Below, piece after piece: positions 25,023-33,462 of a stretch of DNA of 64,000 nucleotides. The translations under genes and the position numbers were made by a program. This stretch comes from Phytohabitans aurantiacus (GTDB lineage Bacteria; Actinomycetota; Actinomycetes; Mycobacteriales; Micromonosporaceae), in NCBI RefSeq assembly GCF_027923225.1, contig NZ_BSDI01000056.1, forward strand, positions 1 through 64,000, written 5' to 3'. The first letter of the stretch is position 1, and each line of letters starts with the position of its first letter. The notes under the pieces were generated by a model. That model was not told where the DNA came from. It did no database searches and saw nothing but the letters and a program-made list of their open reading frames with translations.

Positions 25023-25930
25023 CAGTACTGCACCGTCCGCCGGCGGAAGTAGGCCATCTGGCCCAGGCTCAGCGCCATGATGATGAGCACCAGCGCCCAC
25101 GACATGGCCGAGGCGTAGCCCATGTCGAAGTCCTGGAACCCGGTGTCGAAGATGAGCATGACGAGCGTCTCGGTACTGAAGAACGGCCCGCCCGCGGTCA
25201 TCACGTACATCTGGTCGAAGGCCTGGAACGAGAAGATCGAGGCGATGATGGCCACGAACATCGTGGTGTTGGCCAGTAGCGGCCAGGTGATGTTGCGGAA
25301 CCGCCGGATGGCGCCCGCGCCGTCGATGGCCGCCGCCTCCTGGAACTCCCGCGGGATGGTCTGGAGGCCGGCCAGGTACATCACCATGAAGAAGCCGGTG
25401 TTGCGCCAGATGCCGACGAGGATGACCGCCGGCATGGCCCAGTCCGGGTCCCGCACACCGTCTCCGATGGACAGTCCTAATTGGGCGAGCCAGTGGTTGA
25501 CGATGCCGACCTGGGGGTCGAGCACGAACGCCCAGGCGATGGAGATGATGCCCAGCGAGGCGACGAACGGGAAGAACAGCACGGCCCGGAAGAAGCCGCG
25601 TCCGGGTATCGCGCGGTTGAGCAGCAGCGCGGCGCCCAGGGCGAGCGCGACCGATACCGGCGTGGTCACCAGGGCGTAGACGGCGGTGTTGCCCAGCGCG
25701 TTGGTGAACCGGTCGTCGGACAGCAGCCGGCTGTAGTTGGCGGTGCCGATCCAGTCGCCGCCGCCGATGATGCGCGCGTCGGTGAACGAGGTGCGCAGGG
25801 CGTTGGCCATCGGCCAGAGGACGAACACCGCGATGACGGTCAGCGCCGGGGCGAGGAACGACAGCGCGGTCAGTGCGCGGCGGCGCTCGATGGGTGAGCG
25901 CCGCCGGCGCCGGGTGCGGGCGGACATCAT
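25022..25930 (-). CDS. Carbohydrate ABC transporter permease (MalF/UgpA type)
   Basis: This 302-residue inner-membrane protein has a basic N terminus, six predicted helices and the EAA loop IPREFQEAAAIDGAGAIRRF near residue 190. It forms the heterodimeric channel with the downstream permease. ATG 25930 overlaps the stop of the solute-binding-protein gene by one base. ATG 25927 directly follows in frame and could be the true start. Confidence 0.9.
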   Translation of the reverse strand: MMSARTRRRRRSPIERRRALTALSFLAPALTVIAVFVLWPMANALRTSFTDARIIGGGDWIGTANYSRLLSDDRFTNALGNTAVYALVTTPVSVALALGAALLLNRAIPGRGFFRAVLFFPFVASLGIISIAWAFVLDPQVGIVNHWLAQLGLSIGDGVRDPDWAMPAVILVGIWRNTGFFMVMYLAGLQTIPREFQEAAAIDGAGAIRRFRNITWPLLANTTMFVAIIASIFSFQAFDQMYVMTAGGPFFSTETLVMLIFDTGFQDFDMGYASAMSWALVLIIMALSLGQMAYFRRRTVQY

Positions 25931-27189
25931 CAGAGCAGGGCGTCGATCTGCTTCGCGGCATCGGGCAGCAGCTGGGCCGCGGTGCCCTTGCCCTGTGTCA
26001 TCTTCTGCACGGTGGGCACCACCACGTCGGTGTCGATCTGGCTGGCCTTCGCCAGGCCGGCGAGGTAGAGGCGGGCGCCCTTGGCCGCGCTGAACCCGGC
26101 CGAGGTCGGGTTCTCGGCCAGCGCGCTGGCCGGTACGTCGGTGCGGTTCGGCGGGTAGCCGGTCTTGACCGCCCAGTACGTCTGGGACTCGGTGTTGTTC
26201 CAGAACGCGAAGAACTTGGTCGCGGCCTCCTTCTGGGCGTCGGAGGCGTTGGCGGCCAGCTGCATGTTGACGCTGATGGCGGCGGCCGCCTGGGTGGCCG
26301 AGCCGGGTGGCACCGGCGCGATGCCGAAGTCGATGCCGGCCTTGGTGAACGCGCCGGACGACCACGGCCCGTTGATGACCATGCCGGCCCGTCCCGCCGC
26401 GAACAGGTTGTCGGCGTCGACGCCGCTCACGCCGGCGGGCGAGATGTGCTTGTTGGCGATCAGGTCGGTCCAGTACTGGGCGGTGGCGATGCTCGCCGGG
26501 TCGCCGAGCAGCGAGCGGCTGTTGTCTTCGGCGACGACGCCGCCACCGTCGGCCCACCACAGCACGGCCCAGTGCGGCAGGGCACCGTGGTCGGGCAGCA
26601 GGAAGCCGTACTGGCTCTTGGTCTCGTCGCCGGCGCTGTGGTTGCTCAGCTTGACCGCGTACTCGCCGACCTGGGCCATGCTGGTCGGCGCCGCCGTGAG
26701 GCCGGCCTTGGTGAACAGCGCCTTGTTGTAGTAGAGCATCCCGGCCGCGGCCGACATCGGCACGCCGTACCGCTTGCCCTTGTAGGTGGTGGCGTCGATG
26801 CTGGCCTTCGGCAGGGTGGCCGGGTCGAGCCCGCCGCCGCTGTACGCCTGCTCCACGTCCGCCCACACCCCGGCCGTCACGTAGCCGGTGAACTGCTCGG
26901 CGGGCAGCCCGACGATCGTGGGGCCCTTCTTCGCGGCGTACGCGGACAGCAGCGACTGGTTGATCGTGTCCCAGGGCTGGATCGTCATGTCGACGACGAC
27001 CTCGCTCTGCGAGGAGTTGAACCGCCGCACGATCTCCTCGACGACCGGCCGGTCGGCGTCGGTGAAGCCGTTCCAGAAGGTGATCGTGGTCTTTCCACCA
27101 CTTTGACCGCTGTCGTCCTTGCCGCACGCGGCGACGGCGGGCGCGAGGGCGGTCGCCGCCGCGGCGAGCAGTAGGGAGCGTCGTTTCAT
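25930..27189 (-). CDS. Sugar ABC transporter substrate-binding lipoprotein
   Basis: This 419-residue lipoprotein has the signal MKRRSLLLAAAATALAPA and lipobox AVAAC (Cys22). The mature part is a cluster B solute-binding fold with TTITFWNGFTDADRP near the start, a typical opening of CUT1 binding proteins. It catches oligosaccharides outside the membrane and delivers them to the two permeases. It is the first gene of the importer-GH1-GH51 operon and carries a LacI operator at 27247-27264 upstream. Arabinan fragments are the likely ligand from context. Confidence 0.9.
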   Translation of the reverse strand: MKRRSLLLAAAATALAPAVAACGKDDSGQSGGKTTITFWNGFTDADRPVVEEIVRRFNSSQSEVVVDMTIQPWDTINQSLLSAYAAKKGPTIVGLPAEQFTGYVTAGVWADVEQAYSGGGLDPATLPKASIDATTYKGKRYGVPMSAAAGMLYYNKALFTKAGLTAAPTSMAQVGEYAVKLSNHSAGDETKSQYGFLLPDHGALPHWAVLWWADGGGVVAEDNSRSLLGDPASIATAQYWTDLIANKHISPAGVSGVDADNLFAAGRAGMVINGPWSSGAFTKAGIDFGIAPVPPGSATQAAAAISVNMQLAANASDAQKEAATKFFAFWNNTESQTYWAVKTGYPPNRTDVPASALAENPTSAGFSAAKGARLYLAGLAKASQIDTDVVVPTVQKMTQGKGTAAQLLPDAAKQIDALL

Positions 27190-27246
27190 GGTCTATACCT
27201 CATTCCGCGTAACTGCGGTCGTTTGAGTTTCCCGCGCTCAGGGCGC

Positions 27247-27264
27247 TTTTACAACGATGTAGAA
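27247..27264. promoter_or_regulatory. LacI operator in front of the ABC importer operon
   Basis: TTTTACAACGATGTAGAA contains TACAAC-GATGTA, a LacI-type palindrome with central CG and one mismatch. It matches the perfect site at 28457-28472 and lies 58 bp upstream of the binding-protein start. Confidence 0.7.
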
Positions 27265-27347
27265 GAGGATTGGTCACGCTCGCGGCGGGCGTCAATGACG
27301 CGGCATGTCACAGTTTGGTAACGGGCCGGTAATGGATCGAGGGCCGG

Positions 27348-28352
27348 TTATCCCGCGGTGGACTCGCGGACCCGCAGCTCGAAGTCGGCCACGACCTGCT
27401 GGTGCGGGTGCTCCCGCTCCTCGATCCGCTTGGCCAGCAGATCGACGGCCGCGCGGGCGATCTGCTCGCGGCCAGGCGCGATCGACGACAGGGGCGGCAT
27501 CGAGTACTGGGCATCCTCGATGTCGTCGAACCCGACGATCGCGATGTCCTCCGGCACGCGCAGACCGTGGCGCAGCACGGCGTACATGGCGCCCAGGGCG
27601 AGCGTGTCGTTGAAACAGAAGGCGGCGTCGAAGCGGGTGCCCGCCTCCAGCAGTTGCCGCATGGCGGCCGCCCCCTCGGCGCGGTGCCAGAGCCCGGCCG
27701 GCACGATCAGCTCGGCGTCCGGCTCGATGCCCGCCTCGCGCAGCGCGGCCAGGTAGCCCTCCAGGCGCAGGACCGCGGGGCCTTCGGCGTCGGTCGGGTG
27801 CGTGCCGATGGCGGCGATCCGGCGCCGCCCGGTCTCGATCAGGTGGGCCGTCGCCGTGCGGGCGGCGTCGACGTTGCCGATGGTCACGTTGTCGACCGCC
27901 ACGTCGAACGTGCGCTCACCGAGCAGCACGATCGGGAAGTCGCCGCGGAACTGCTCGATGTCGGCGGAGGAGACGGTCAGCGGGGCGAAGATCAGCCCGT
28001 CGACCAGCTGCCGGCGGGCTCCGGAGAGCACGCCGACCTCGCGTTCACGGTCGGCGCCGGTCTGCTCGACCAGTACCGTCCAGGAGCGCTCCTCGGCGGC
28101 ACGGATAACGGCGTCGGCGAGCTCGCCGAAGTACGGAAGGCTCAGCTCCGGCACGGCCAGGCCGATCAGGCCGGTGCGGCCCGCGCGCAGGTTGCGCGCG
28201 GAGATGTTCATCCGGTACCCGAGCTCGTCGACCGCCGCGAGCACCTTGGCCTTGGTCGTCTCGCGGATGTAGGGGTATCCGCTGAGCACATTGGACACCG
28301 TTTTGACCGACACACCGGCCAGCTTGGCCACGTCGTGCATCGTCGCTGGCAT
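27348..28352 (-). CDS. LacI-family repressor of the arabinan regulon
   Basis: This 334-residue protein has the LacI helix-turn-helix (TMHDVAKLAGVSVKTVSNVL, residues 4-23), the hinge helix (SARNLRAGRTGLIG), a periplasmic-binding-like sensor domain and the VGFDDIEDAQYSMPPLSSI motif. It sits between the two units it should control, the importer operon and the divergent GH93-type gene. Both carry a TACAACGTTGTA-type operator. The inducer is probably arabinose or a short arabino-oligosaccharide, inferred from the targets. Confidence 0.9.
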   Translation of the reverse strand: MPATMHDVAKLAGVSVKTVSNVLSGYPYIRETTKAKVLAAVDELGYRMNISARNLRAGRTGLIGLAVPELSLPYFGELADAVIRAAEERSWTVLVEQTGADREREVGVLSGARRQLVDGLIFAPLTVSSADIEQFRGDFPIVLLGERTFDVAVDNVTIGNVDAARTATAHLIETGRRRIAAIGTHPTDAEGPAVLRLEGYLAALREAGIEPDAELIVPAGLWHRAEGAAAMRQLLEAGTRFDAAFCFNDTLALGAMYAVLRHGLRVPEDIAIVGFDDIEDAQYSMPPLSSIAPGREQIARAAVDLLAKRIEEREHPHQQVVADFELRVRESTAG

Positions 28353-28405
28353 CCATCACTCCCGGGCATTGATCGACAGCGCCTCCAACTGTCTCAGAGC
28401 ATAGC

Positions 28406-28421
28406 TGTGACCTAGGTCACC
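28406..28421. promoter_or_regulatory. CRP/GlxR-like box
   Basis: TGTGACCTAGGTCACC fits the actinobacterial CRP/GlxR consensus TGTGANNTANNTCACA at all but the last defined base. Its core GTGACCTAGGTCAC is a perfect palindrome. It lies between the divergent lacI and GH93-type genes, just upstream of a TTGACG -35-like box at 28424, a position suited to cAMP-dependent activation. Confidence 0.55.
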
Positions 28422-28456
28422 ATTGACGATCCCTCCCGAGCTGCGCACTGTGAGTC

Positions 28457-28472
28457 TCTACAACGTTGTAGA
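28457..28472. promoter_or_regulatory. LacI operator in front of the secreted exo-arabinanase
   Basis: TCTACAACGTTGTAGA is a perfect 16-bp palindrome with the central CG of LacI-family operators. It lies 45 bp upstream of the GH93-type gene start and downstream of the predicted promoter, where binding would block transcription. Confidence 0.78.
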
Positions 28473-28516
28473 AGCTTACCTCGCGGGGCCCTGTCACCCA
28501 CCGAAGGGGCACAACC

Positions 28517-30595
28517 ATGCAGTTCACGCGCCCACGTCCCCGGCGGCGAGCACTCCTCGCCGCGGCGGCGCTCCTCGCCGGCAGCCTCACCGCGATCCTG
28601 CCCAGCAGCCCTGCCGCGGCCGTCACCACCGGCAACGGGTCGCTCGTCTACTCCCCCGCCGCCGGCAGCTCGTTCGACCCGGCGGGCACCACGTACGCGA
28701 AGGTCATCGCGCTCAAGAACAACGGCCAGTACAACGGTCAGCTCCTGGTCACCTTCGACCAGCTCATCTACGTGAACGGCGTACAGGTCTACCCCATCTA
28801 CCGCAGCACCAACGGCGGCTCCAGCTGGAGCCTGGTCACGAACGTCGTACCGAGCCAGACCTTCCCGACGCTCACCCTCACCTCGCAGCCCTACCTGTAC
28901 GAGGTGCCGCAGCAGGTGGGCAGCCTCGCGGCCGGCACCATCCTGCTCGCCGGCATGATCATGCCCGCCGACCGGTCGAGCAGCCGCATCGTCGTCTACA
29001 AGAGCACCGACCGCGGCTCCACCTGGTCGTTCCTGTCCACAGTGGATACCGGTGGTCCCGCCACCTACGACCCCAGCCCCTCCTCCACCACGACCACCGT
29101 CTGGGAACCCGCCATCAACCTCGACTCCTCCGGCAACCTGGTCGTCTACTACAGCGACGAGCGGCAGAAGGCCAGCGGCGTGCTCCAGGCCGTCGTCTAC
29201 CGCCGCTCGACCGACGGCGGTGCCACCTGGGGAGCGGTCGGCAACGTCGCGGCGGTCGGCAACCAGAGCGACCGGCCCGGCATGATCACCGTGGCCAGGA
29301 TGGGCAACGGGCAGTACATCGCCACGTACGAGGTGGTCAACCGGCCGAGCCAGAGCCTCAACACCGCGCCCGCCTACTTCAAGCTCAGCTCCGACGGTGT
29401 GACCTGGCCCGCGGGTCTCGGCACGCCGATCACGCTGGCCGACGGCCGCGGCATCGGCTCGTCGCCGATGGTCCGCTGGATCCCGCAGGGCGGCCCGAAC
29501 GGCACGGTGCTCGTCTCGTCCAAGTGGGGCCTGACCTCCGCCGGTGCCATCAGCGGCGGCCAGCACTTCTACGCCAACTACAACCTGGGCCAGGGATCGT
29601 GGGAGCGGCTGCCGTACGCGGTCACCTACGACGCATCGGACACCCAGGGCGGCTACTTCTCCGGCTTCGCGCAGGGCTTCGACACCAGCCCCGACGGGCT
29701 CACCCTCTACCAGGCGACCAACGTGGAGAACACCAGCACCGGCTACAACGACATCCGGGTCGGCACCATCCCGACCGCCGCGCAGTACTACGAGGCCGAG
29801 CGGGCCACGCTCAGCAACGTGCAGACCGTCACCCACTTCGACGCCTCGAACGGCTCGAAGATCGGAAACATCAACTTCTCGAACAGCTACGTCGAGTTCA
29901 ACGTCCGCGTGCCCAGCGCCGGCAGCTACACAGTCAACGTCCGCTATGACAACGGTACGGGCGCCAACAGCTCGCACGCCGTCAGCGTGAACGGCGGGGC
30001 GGCGACCTCCATCAGCTACCCGCCGACGGTGGACTGGGGCCGGTACCGGTGGGCGCAGCTCACCGCGAGCCTCAACGCGGGCAACAACACCATCCGCTTC
30101 ACCTACAGCGGCACCTACGCCGAGCTGGACATGATCGCCGTGTACCAGACGAGCACCGCGATGCCCGCGGAGTTCCGCGTCGTCAACCGCAGCAGCGGCA
30201 AGTACCTGGAGATCGCGAACGGCTCGACCGCCGACGGCGCCGGCGCGGTGCAGTACGGCTTCGTCGGCAACCCCCGCCAGGTCTGGCGCATCGGCACCAG
30301 CAGCGGCGGCTACTTCTACGTCACGAACAAGAACAGCTGGAAGTACCTGGAGATCCCGTCCGCCTCGACGGCCGACGGCACCCAGGCCGGCCAGTGGGGT
30401 CCGACCAGCAACGCGACCCAGGAATGGAGCCTCGTACCCACCACGTCCGGCTACTACAACGTGATCAACCGCAACAGCGGCAAGTACCTGGAGGTGTACC
30501 AGAACTCGCAGGCCGACGGCGCCGTCGTCGACCAGTGGGGTAGCACCGGCTGCACCTGCCAGCAGTGGCGGATCGCGAAGGAGGGCATCCAGTAG
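28517..30595 (+). CDS. Secreted exo-alpha-1,5-L-arabinanase-like (GH93) with CBM and ricin-type lectin domains
   Basis: The 692 residues start with a signal peptide (twin Arg-rich, cut near PAAAV, ~35). A sialidase-like six-bladed propeller follows (~38-415) with Asp-box repeats such as STNGGSSWS, STDRGSTWS and STDGGATWG. Then come a CBM6/35-like jelly roll (YYEAERATLSNV, ~420-545) and a ricin-type trefoil (~555-690) with three repeats around NRNSGKYLEV and QW. The propeller resembles GH93 enzymes, which release arabinobiose from arabinan; other sialidase-fold families are possible. The LacI operator and importer context support arabinan. It ends at a very strong hairpin. Confidence 0.8.
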   Translation: MQFTRPRPRRRALLAAAALLAGSLTAILPSSPAAAVTTGNGSLVYSPAAGSSFDPAGTTYAKVIALKNNGQYNGQLLVTFDQLIYVNGVQVYPIYRSTNGGSSWSLVTNVVPSQTFPTLTLTSQPYLYEVPQQVGSLAAGTILLAGMIMPADRSSSRIVVYKSTDRGSTWSFLSTVDTGGPATYDPSPSSTTTTVWEPAINLDSSGNLVVYYSDERQKASGVLQAVVYRRSTDGGATWGAVGNVAAVGNQSDRPGMITVARMGNGQYIATYEVVNRPSQSLNTAPAYFKLSSDGVTWPAGLGTPITLADGRGIGSSPMVRWIPQGGPNGTVLVSSKWGLTSAGAISGGQHFYANYNLGQGSWERLPYAVTYDASDTQGGYFSGFAQGFDTSPDGLTLYQATNVENTSTGYNDIRVGTIPTAAQYYEAERATLSNVQTVTHFDASNGSKIGNINFSNSYVEFNVRVPSAGSYTVNVRYDNGTGANSSHAVSVNGGAATSISYPPTVDWGRYRWAQLTASLNAGNNTIRFTYSGTYAELDMIAVYQTSTAMPAEFRVVNRSSGKYLEIANGSTADGAGAVQYGFVGNPRQVWRIGTSSGGYFYVTNKNSWKYLEIPSASTADGTQAGQWGPTSNATQEWSLVPTTSGYYNVINRNSGKYLEVYQNSQADGAVVDQWGSTGCTCQQWRIAKEGIQ

Positions 30596-30597
30596 TC

Positions 30598-30655
30598 CCG
30601 TGATCAGGGCGTCCCTCAAGTCGTTCTAGCGACTTGAGGGACGCCCTGATCACGG
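30598..30655. terminator. 26-bp perfect hairpin, bidirectional terminator
   Basis: Arms 30598-30623 and 30630-30655 are exact reverse complements, with the loop TTCTAG. It lies three bases after the GH93-type gene stop and six bases before the convergent serine-hydrolase stop. It should end transcription from both sides, although no U-tract follows. Confidence 0.85.
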
Positions 30656-30661
30656 CGGGGG

Positions 30662-31768
30662 TCAGCCGCAGACCGCCTCGCTCACGAACGCCTCGACGAG
30701 GTCGTCGAGGTCACCGGTGTGGTTCGGGGTGAGCGCGACCGTCACCTGGCGACTCAGGTCCACTGTGGAGAACGAATACGCCTGGTACGCCAGCGCGTCG
30801 CCGTCGTTGCCGTACACGGGGATCCCGCACGAGGTCACCCACCAGGCCAGCCCGAGCCCGTAGCCGCGACCCTCGACGGCCGGCTCCTTCATCTGCGCCA
30901 GCAGGTGACCGGGCAGCAGCCGCCCACCGAGCAGCGCGGCGAAGAAGGTGTCGAGGTCCTTCGCCGTGGAGATGAGCTCGCCGCCGGCACCGAACAGCGA
31001 CGGGTTCATCCGCGTGTAGTCGAGCAGATTTCCCTCCCCGTCGCCCGGCACGTAGCCGTGCGGATGCGGCCCCGGAATCCGCGGCGACGTGCCCGGCAAC
31101 GTGGTGCCGGACAGGCCCAGCGGCCAGATGATCCGGCGCTCGATCTCCGCGTCGTACGGCTGCCCGGTCACCTTCTCGATGATCTCGCCGAGCAGCAGGT
31201 AGCCGGTGTTGGAGTACGAGTACGCCTCACCCGGCGGCTCGAACGTCGCCGGATGCGCCAGCGCCCGCGCGATCAGCTCGTCGGAGGTCCAGGTACGCCA
31301 CCGGTTGGCGAAGAACTCCGGCTGTGGCGGCATCGGCAGGGTGCGCACGACGTCGTACAGGCCGCTGGTGTGGTTGAGCAGGTGGCGCACCCTGATGCGA
31401 TCGTCGGTGACGACGCCGGGCAGCCACGCCGCGACCGGATCGTCGAGCCGCAACTCATCCTCGTCGACCAGCTGCAGGATCACGGTGGCGACGAACGTCT
31501 TGGTGATGCTGCCCGCCCGGAACCGGCCGTCGACCGGTACCGGCCGCGCGGTGCCCAGCTCGGCGACGCCGCTGGCGCCCCGCCACACCCCGCGCTCGTC
31601 ACGCACCCGCGCCAGCGCGCCCACCGCACCGGCGGCCACGATGCCGTCCAACCGGCTCTGCAGCCCCGAACGGTCCGGCTTCTTCGGCGCGGCGGCGACC
31701 GCGGCCGGTGCCGCCAGCACCGCCAACGCCGCCGTCGTGGTCAGCAGGGCCCGATACGCCTTCTTCAT
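30662..31768 (-). CDS. Secreted serine hydrolase, class C beta-lactamase/D-Ala-D-Ala carboxypeptidase fold
   Basis: This 368-residue protein has a cleavable signal peptide (~27 residues ending VAAAP). Motif 1 is Ser87-I-T-Lys90 and motif 2 is YSN in AYSYSNTGYLLLG. The third motif, normally HTG, reads NDG (YGNDGDALAYQAYS), so the usual His is replaced by Asn. It should act on peptidoglycan or esters outside the cell, but the changed motif makes the activity uncertain. It is convergent with the GH93-type gene across a strong hairpin. Confidence 0.82.
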   Translation of the reverse strand: MKKAYRALLTTTAALAVLAAPAAVAAAPKKPDRSGLQSRLDGIVAAGAVGALARVRDERGVWRGASGVAELGTARPVPVDGRFRAGSITKTFVATVILQLVDEDELRLDDPVAAWLPGVVTDDRIRVRHLLNHTSGLYDVVRTLPMPPQPEFFANRWRTWTSDELIARALAHPATFEPPGEAYSYSNTGYLLLGEIIEKVTGQPYDAEIERRIIWPLGLSGTTLPGTSPRIPGPHPHGYVPGDGEGNLLDYTRMNPSLFGAGGELISTAKDLDTFFAALLGGRLLPGHLLAQMKEPAVEGRGYGLGLAWWVTSCGIPVYGNDGDALAYQAYSFSTVDLSRQVTVALTPNHTGDLDDLVEAFVSEAVCG

Positions 31769-31863
31769 CTCCACCCCCGTGGGAAGTCCGTCAAGATCGA
31801 GCCTCGCGCACGAGGGACGGCGGACATATCGGGGACCACCCTGGTTCGCCCCCGAAGGCCCTG

Positions 31864-32454
31864 TCAGGGAACGATGGGGTCGGGCTCGACACCCAGCGCG
31901 TTGAGGGTGCCGGCCAGCATCTCGTACTGTCCAATGAGGAGACACACCTCGATGAGCTGGGTCTGGTCGTAGGCTGTGCTCAGCGCGGCCCACGTGTCGG
32001 CGCCGATCGTGCGGTCGACGGTGAGCTCGCCGACCGAGCGCAGCAGGGCGCGCTGGTGATCGGTCCAGCCCAGCGCGTCCGGCCCGGCGCCGACCCGCTC
32101 GATCTGCTCGTCGCTCAGCCCGGCCCGGCGCGCCAGCCGCACGTGCTGATGCCACTCGTAGTCGCTGCCGCACTCGACCGCGACCCGCAGGATCACCAGC
32201 TCGGCGTCGACCCGGGGCAGCGTGCCGTATGGCATGAGCCGCGCCGCGAAGCGCAGCCACGCGCGAAACAGCCTGCGGTGCCGTGCCAGGGTGGCGAACA
32301 CGTTCGGCACCGGGACACCGAAGCGCCTCGCGGCGACCGCGCACACCGCGGTGTTGACCACACCGAGCGCGTCGCGGTCGCCGGGCCGCACCCGCGGCCT
32401 CTCAGCCCTGCGCACCGTGCCGGGAAACGGAATCGACGCTCTCACGCGGTCCAT
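31864..32454 (-). CDS. Carboxymuconolactone decarboxylase/AhpD-like protein
   Basis: This 196-residue all-helical protein has AELVILRVAVECGSDYEWHQHV then RLARRAGLSDEQIERV, the typical core of CMD-domain proteins. AhpD members use a CxxC pair for peroxide reduction; here only ECGSDYEW is seen, so a second Cys is absent and peroxidase activity is doubtful. ATG 32454 is chosen; GTG 32475 is in frame. Its start overlaps the 3' end of the upstream CPBP gene by 53 bp. Confidence 0.78.
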   Translation of the reverse strand: MDRVRASIPFPGTVRRAERPRVRPGDRDALGVVNTAVCAVAARRFGVPVPNVFATLARHRRLFRAWLRFAARLMPYGTLPRVDAELVILRVAVECGSDYEWHQHVRLARRAGLSDEQIERVGAGPDALGWTDHQRALLRSVGELTVDRTIGADTWAALSTAYDQTQLIEVCLLIGQYEMLAGTLNALGVEPDPIVP

Positions 32455-33280
32455 CCGTCCATTGTGGGGCACCATCCCGGTTCCGGTCGGGTCGCGCGCG
32501 GTCCGTGGCCTCGGCGGGTGCCGGACGGGTCCAGAAGCGCCAGTGGCCGGCGATCAGTACGGCGACGACCAGGGTCCAGGCGGCGAGGTAGAGCCAGGTG
32601 AGGCGGGTGGAGTCGGCGCCAGCCGGCCACAGGTCGCCGGCCCGGTACTCGACGCTCCCCTCGGTCGCGTGTGCGATGAGGGTGATCAACGCACTGCCCC
32701 GGGCCTGGTTGAACAGCCACACGTACCAGAACGTGACCGCGAGCGTGGTGACCGCCTCGATCGGCTCCAGCCCGAAGGAGTCCATGAAGAACAGCGGGGC
32801 GTGCCAGCCGGTGACCAGTACGGCCAGGACGGCGGCCGCGGCCAGCGGTGTGCGGCGCTCCTGCAGGATGGGCACCGCGAAGCCACGGAAGCTGGGCTCT
32901 TCACCGAACGGCCCGCCGGTGGGGTTGACGATGTTGATGCCGATGACCAGCGCGACACCGTACCAGGGATGGAACTGGCCGGTATCCGGCCCGGGCGCGC
33001 CGGCGGCCATGTTGAGCCCGATGGTGGCGGCGTGCACGGACAGCGGCACGGCGAGGGCGAGGGCGTACCAGATCCAGTGGACCCGCCAGCGGATCAGGCG
33101 CGCGCCGATCGCGCGCAGGCCCCCCAGCCCGTCCCGGATGAACGCCACGATGAGGGCGGCGATCAGCGCCCCCGGGGCGAAGAAGCTGTCCCACGGGATG
33201 GCGCCCCAGGCGAGGGCGTAGGCCAGGACGAAGAACGCGACGAGGGGATGCCGCCGGATCGGCGACAGGATTCTGGACAT
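32402..33280 (-). CDS. CPBP-family intramembrane metalloprotease
   Basis: This 292-residue membrane protein has about eight helices. The CPBP (Rce1/Abi) motifs are EEPSFRGFAVP (EExxxR, motif 1), WHAPLFF (motif 2 FxxxH type, here with His before APLFF) and a late LITLIAHATEGS. These residues form the active site for cleavage after prenylated or small-peptide substrates, or for bacteriocin immunity. The hydrophilic C-terminal tail is long and Arg-rich and overlaps the next gene. GGAGG lies 7 bp before ATG 33280. Confidence 0.82.
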   Translation of the reverse strand: MSRILSPIRRHPLVAFFVLAYALAWGAIPWDSFFAPGALIAALIVAFIRDGLGGLRAIGARLIRWRVHWIWYALALAVPLSVHAATIGLNMAAGAPGPDTGQFHPWYGVALVIGINIVNPTGGPFGEEPSFRGFAVPILQERRTPLAAAAVLAVLVTGWHAPLFFMDSFGLEPIEAVTTLAVTFWYVWLFNQARGSALITLIAHATEGSVEYRAGDLWPAGADSTRLTWLYLAAWTLVVAVLIAGHWRFWTRPAPAEATDRARPDRNRDGAPQWTDGPRESVDSVSRHGAQG

Positions 33281-33462
33281 GGGTGCCTCCACGGGTCCGG
33301 CCGGCTGCGGTGACCGCCGCGGGCGTTCGCCGCCGGGGTCGCCGTCTTGGATGACGCGGCTTCTCATGACCTTCAAGGTGGCACCGGCGCGGGGACGCGG
33401 ACAGGCGGGAAACAGGCCGGTCGGGGGGCGGTTTTCTGGTGTGTTCGCCGCGGCGGGCGCGG

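Noticed and set aside
28412..30619. 735-codon minus-strand open frame
   Set aside because: It is the exact complement of the GH93-type gene, rich in Val/Gly/Asp repeats typical of antisense high-GC frames, and would cross the terminator.
32402..32454. Overlap of CPBP and AhpD-like genes as a fused or programmed-shift product
   Set aside because: Both proteins are complete in their own frames; a 53-bp overlap from a variable CPBP tail is a simpler reading.
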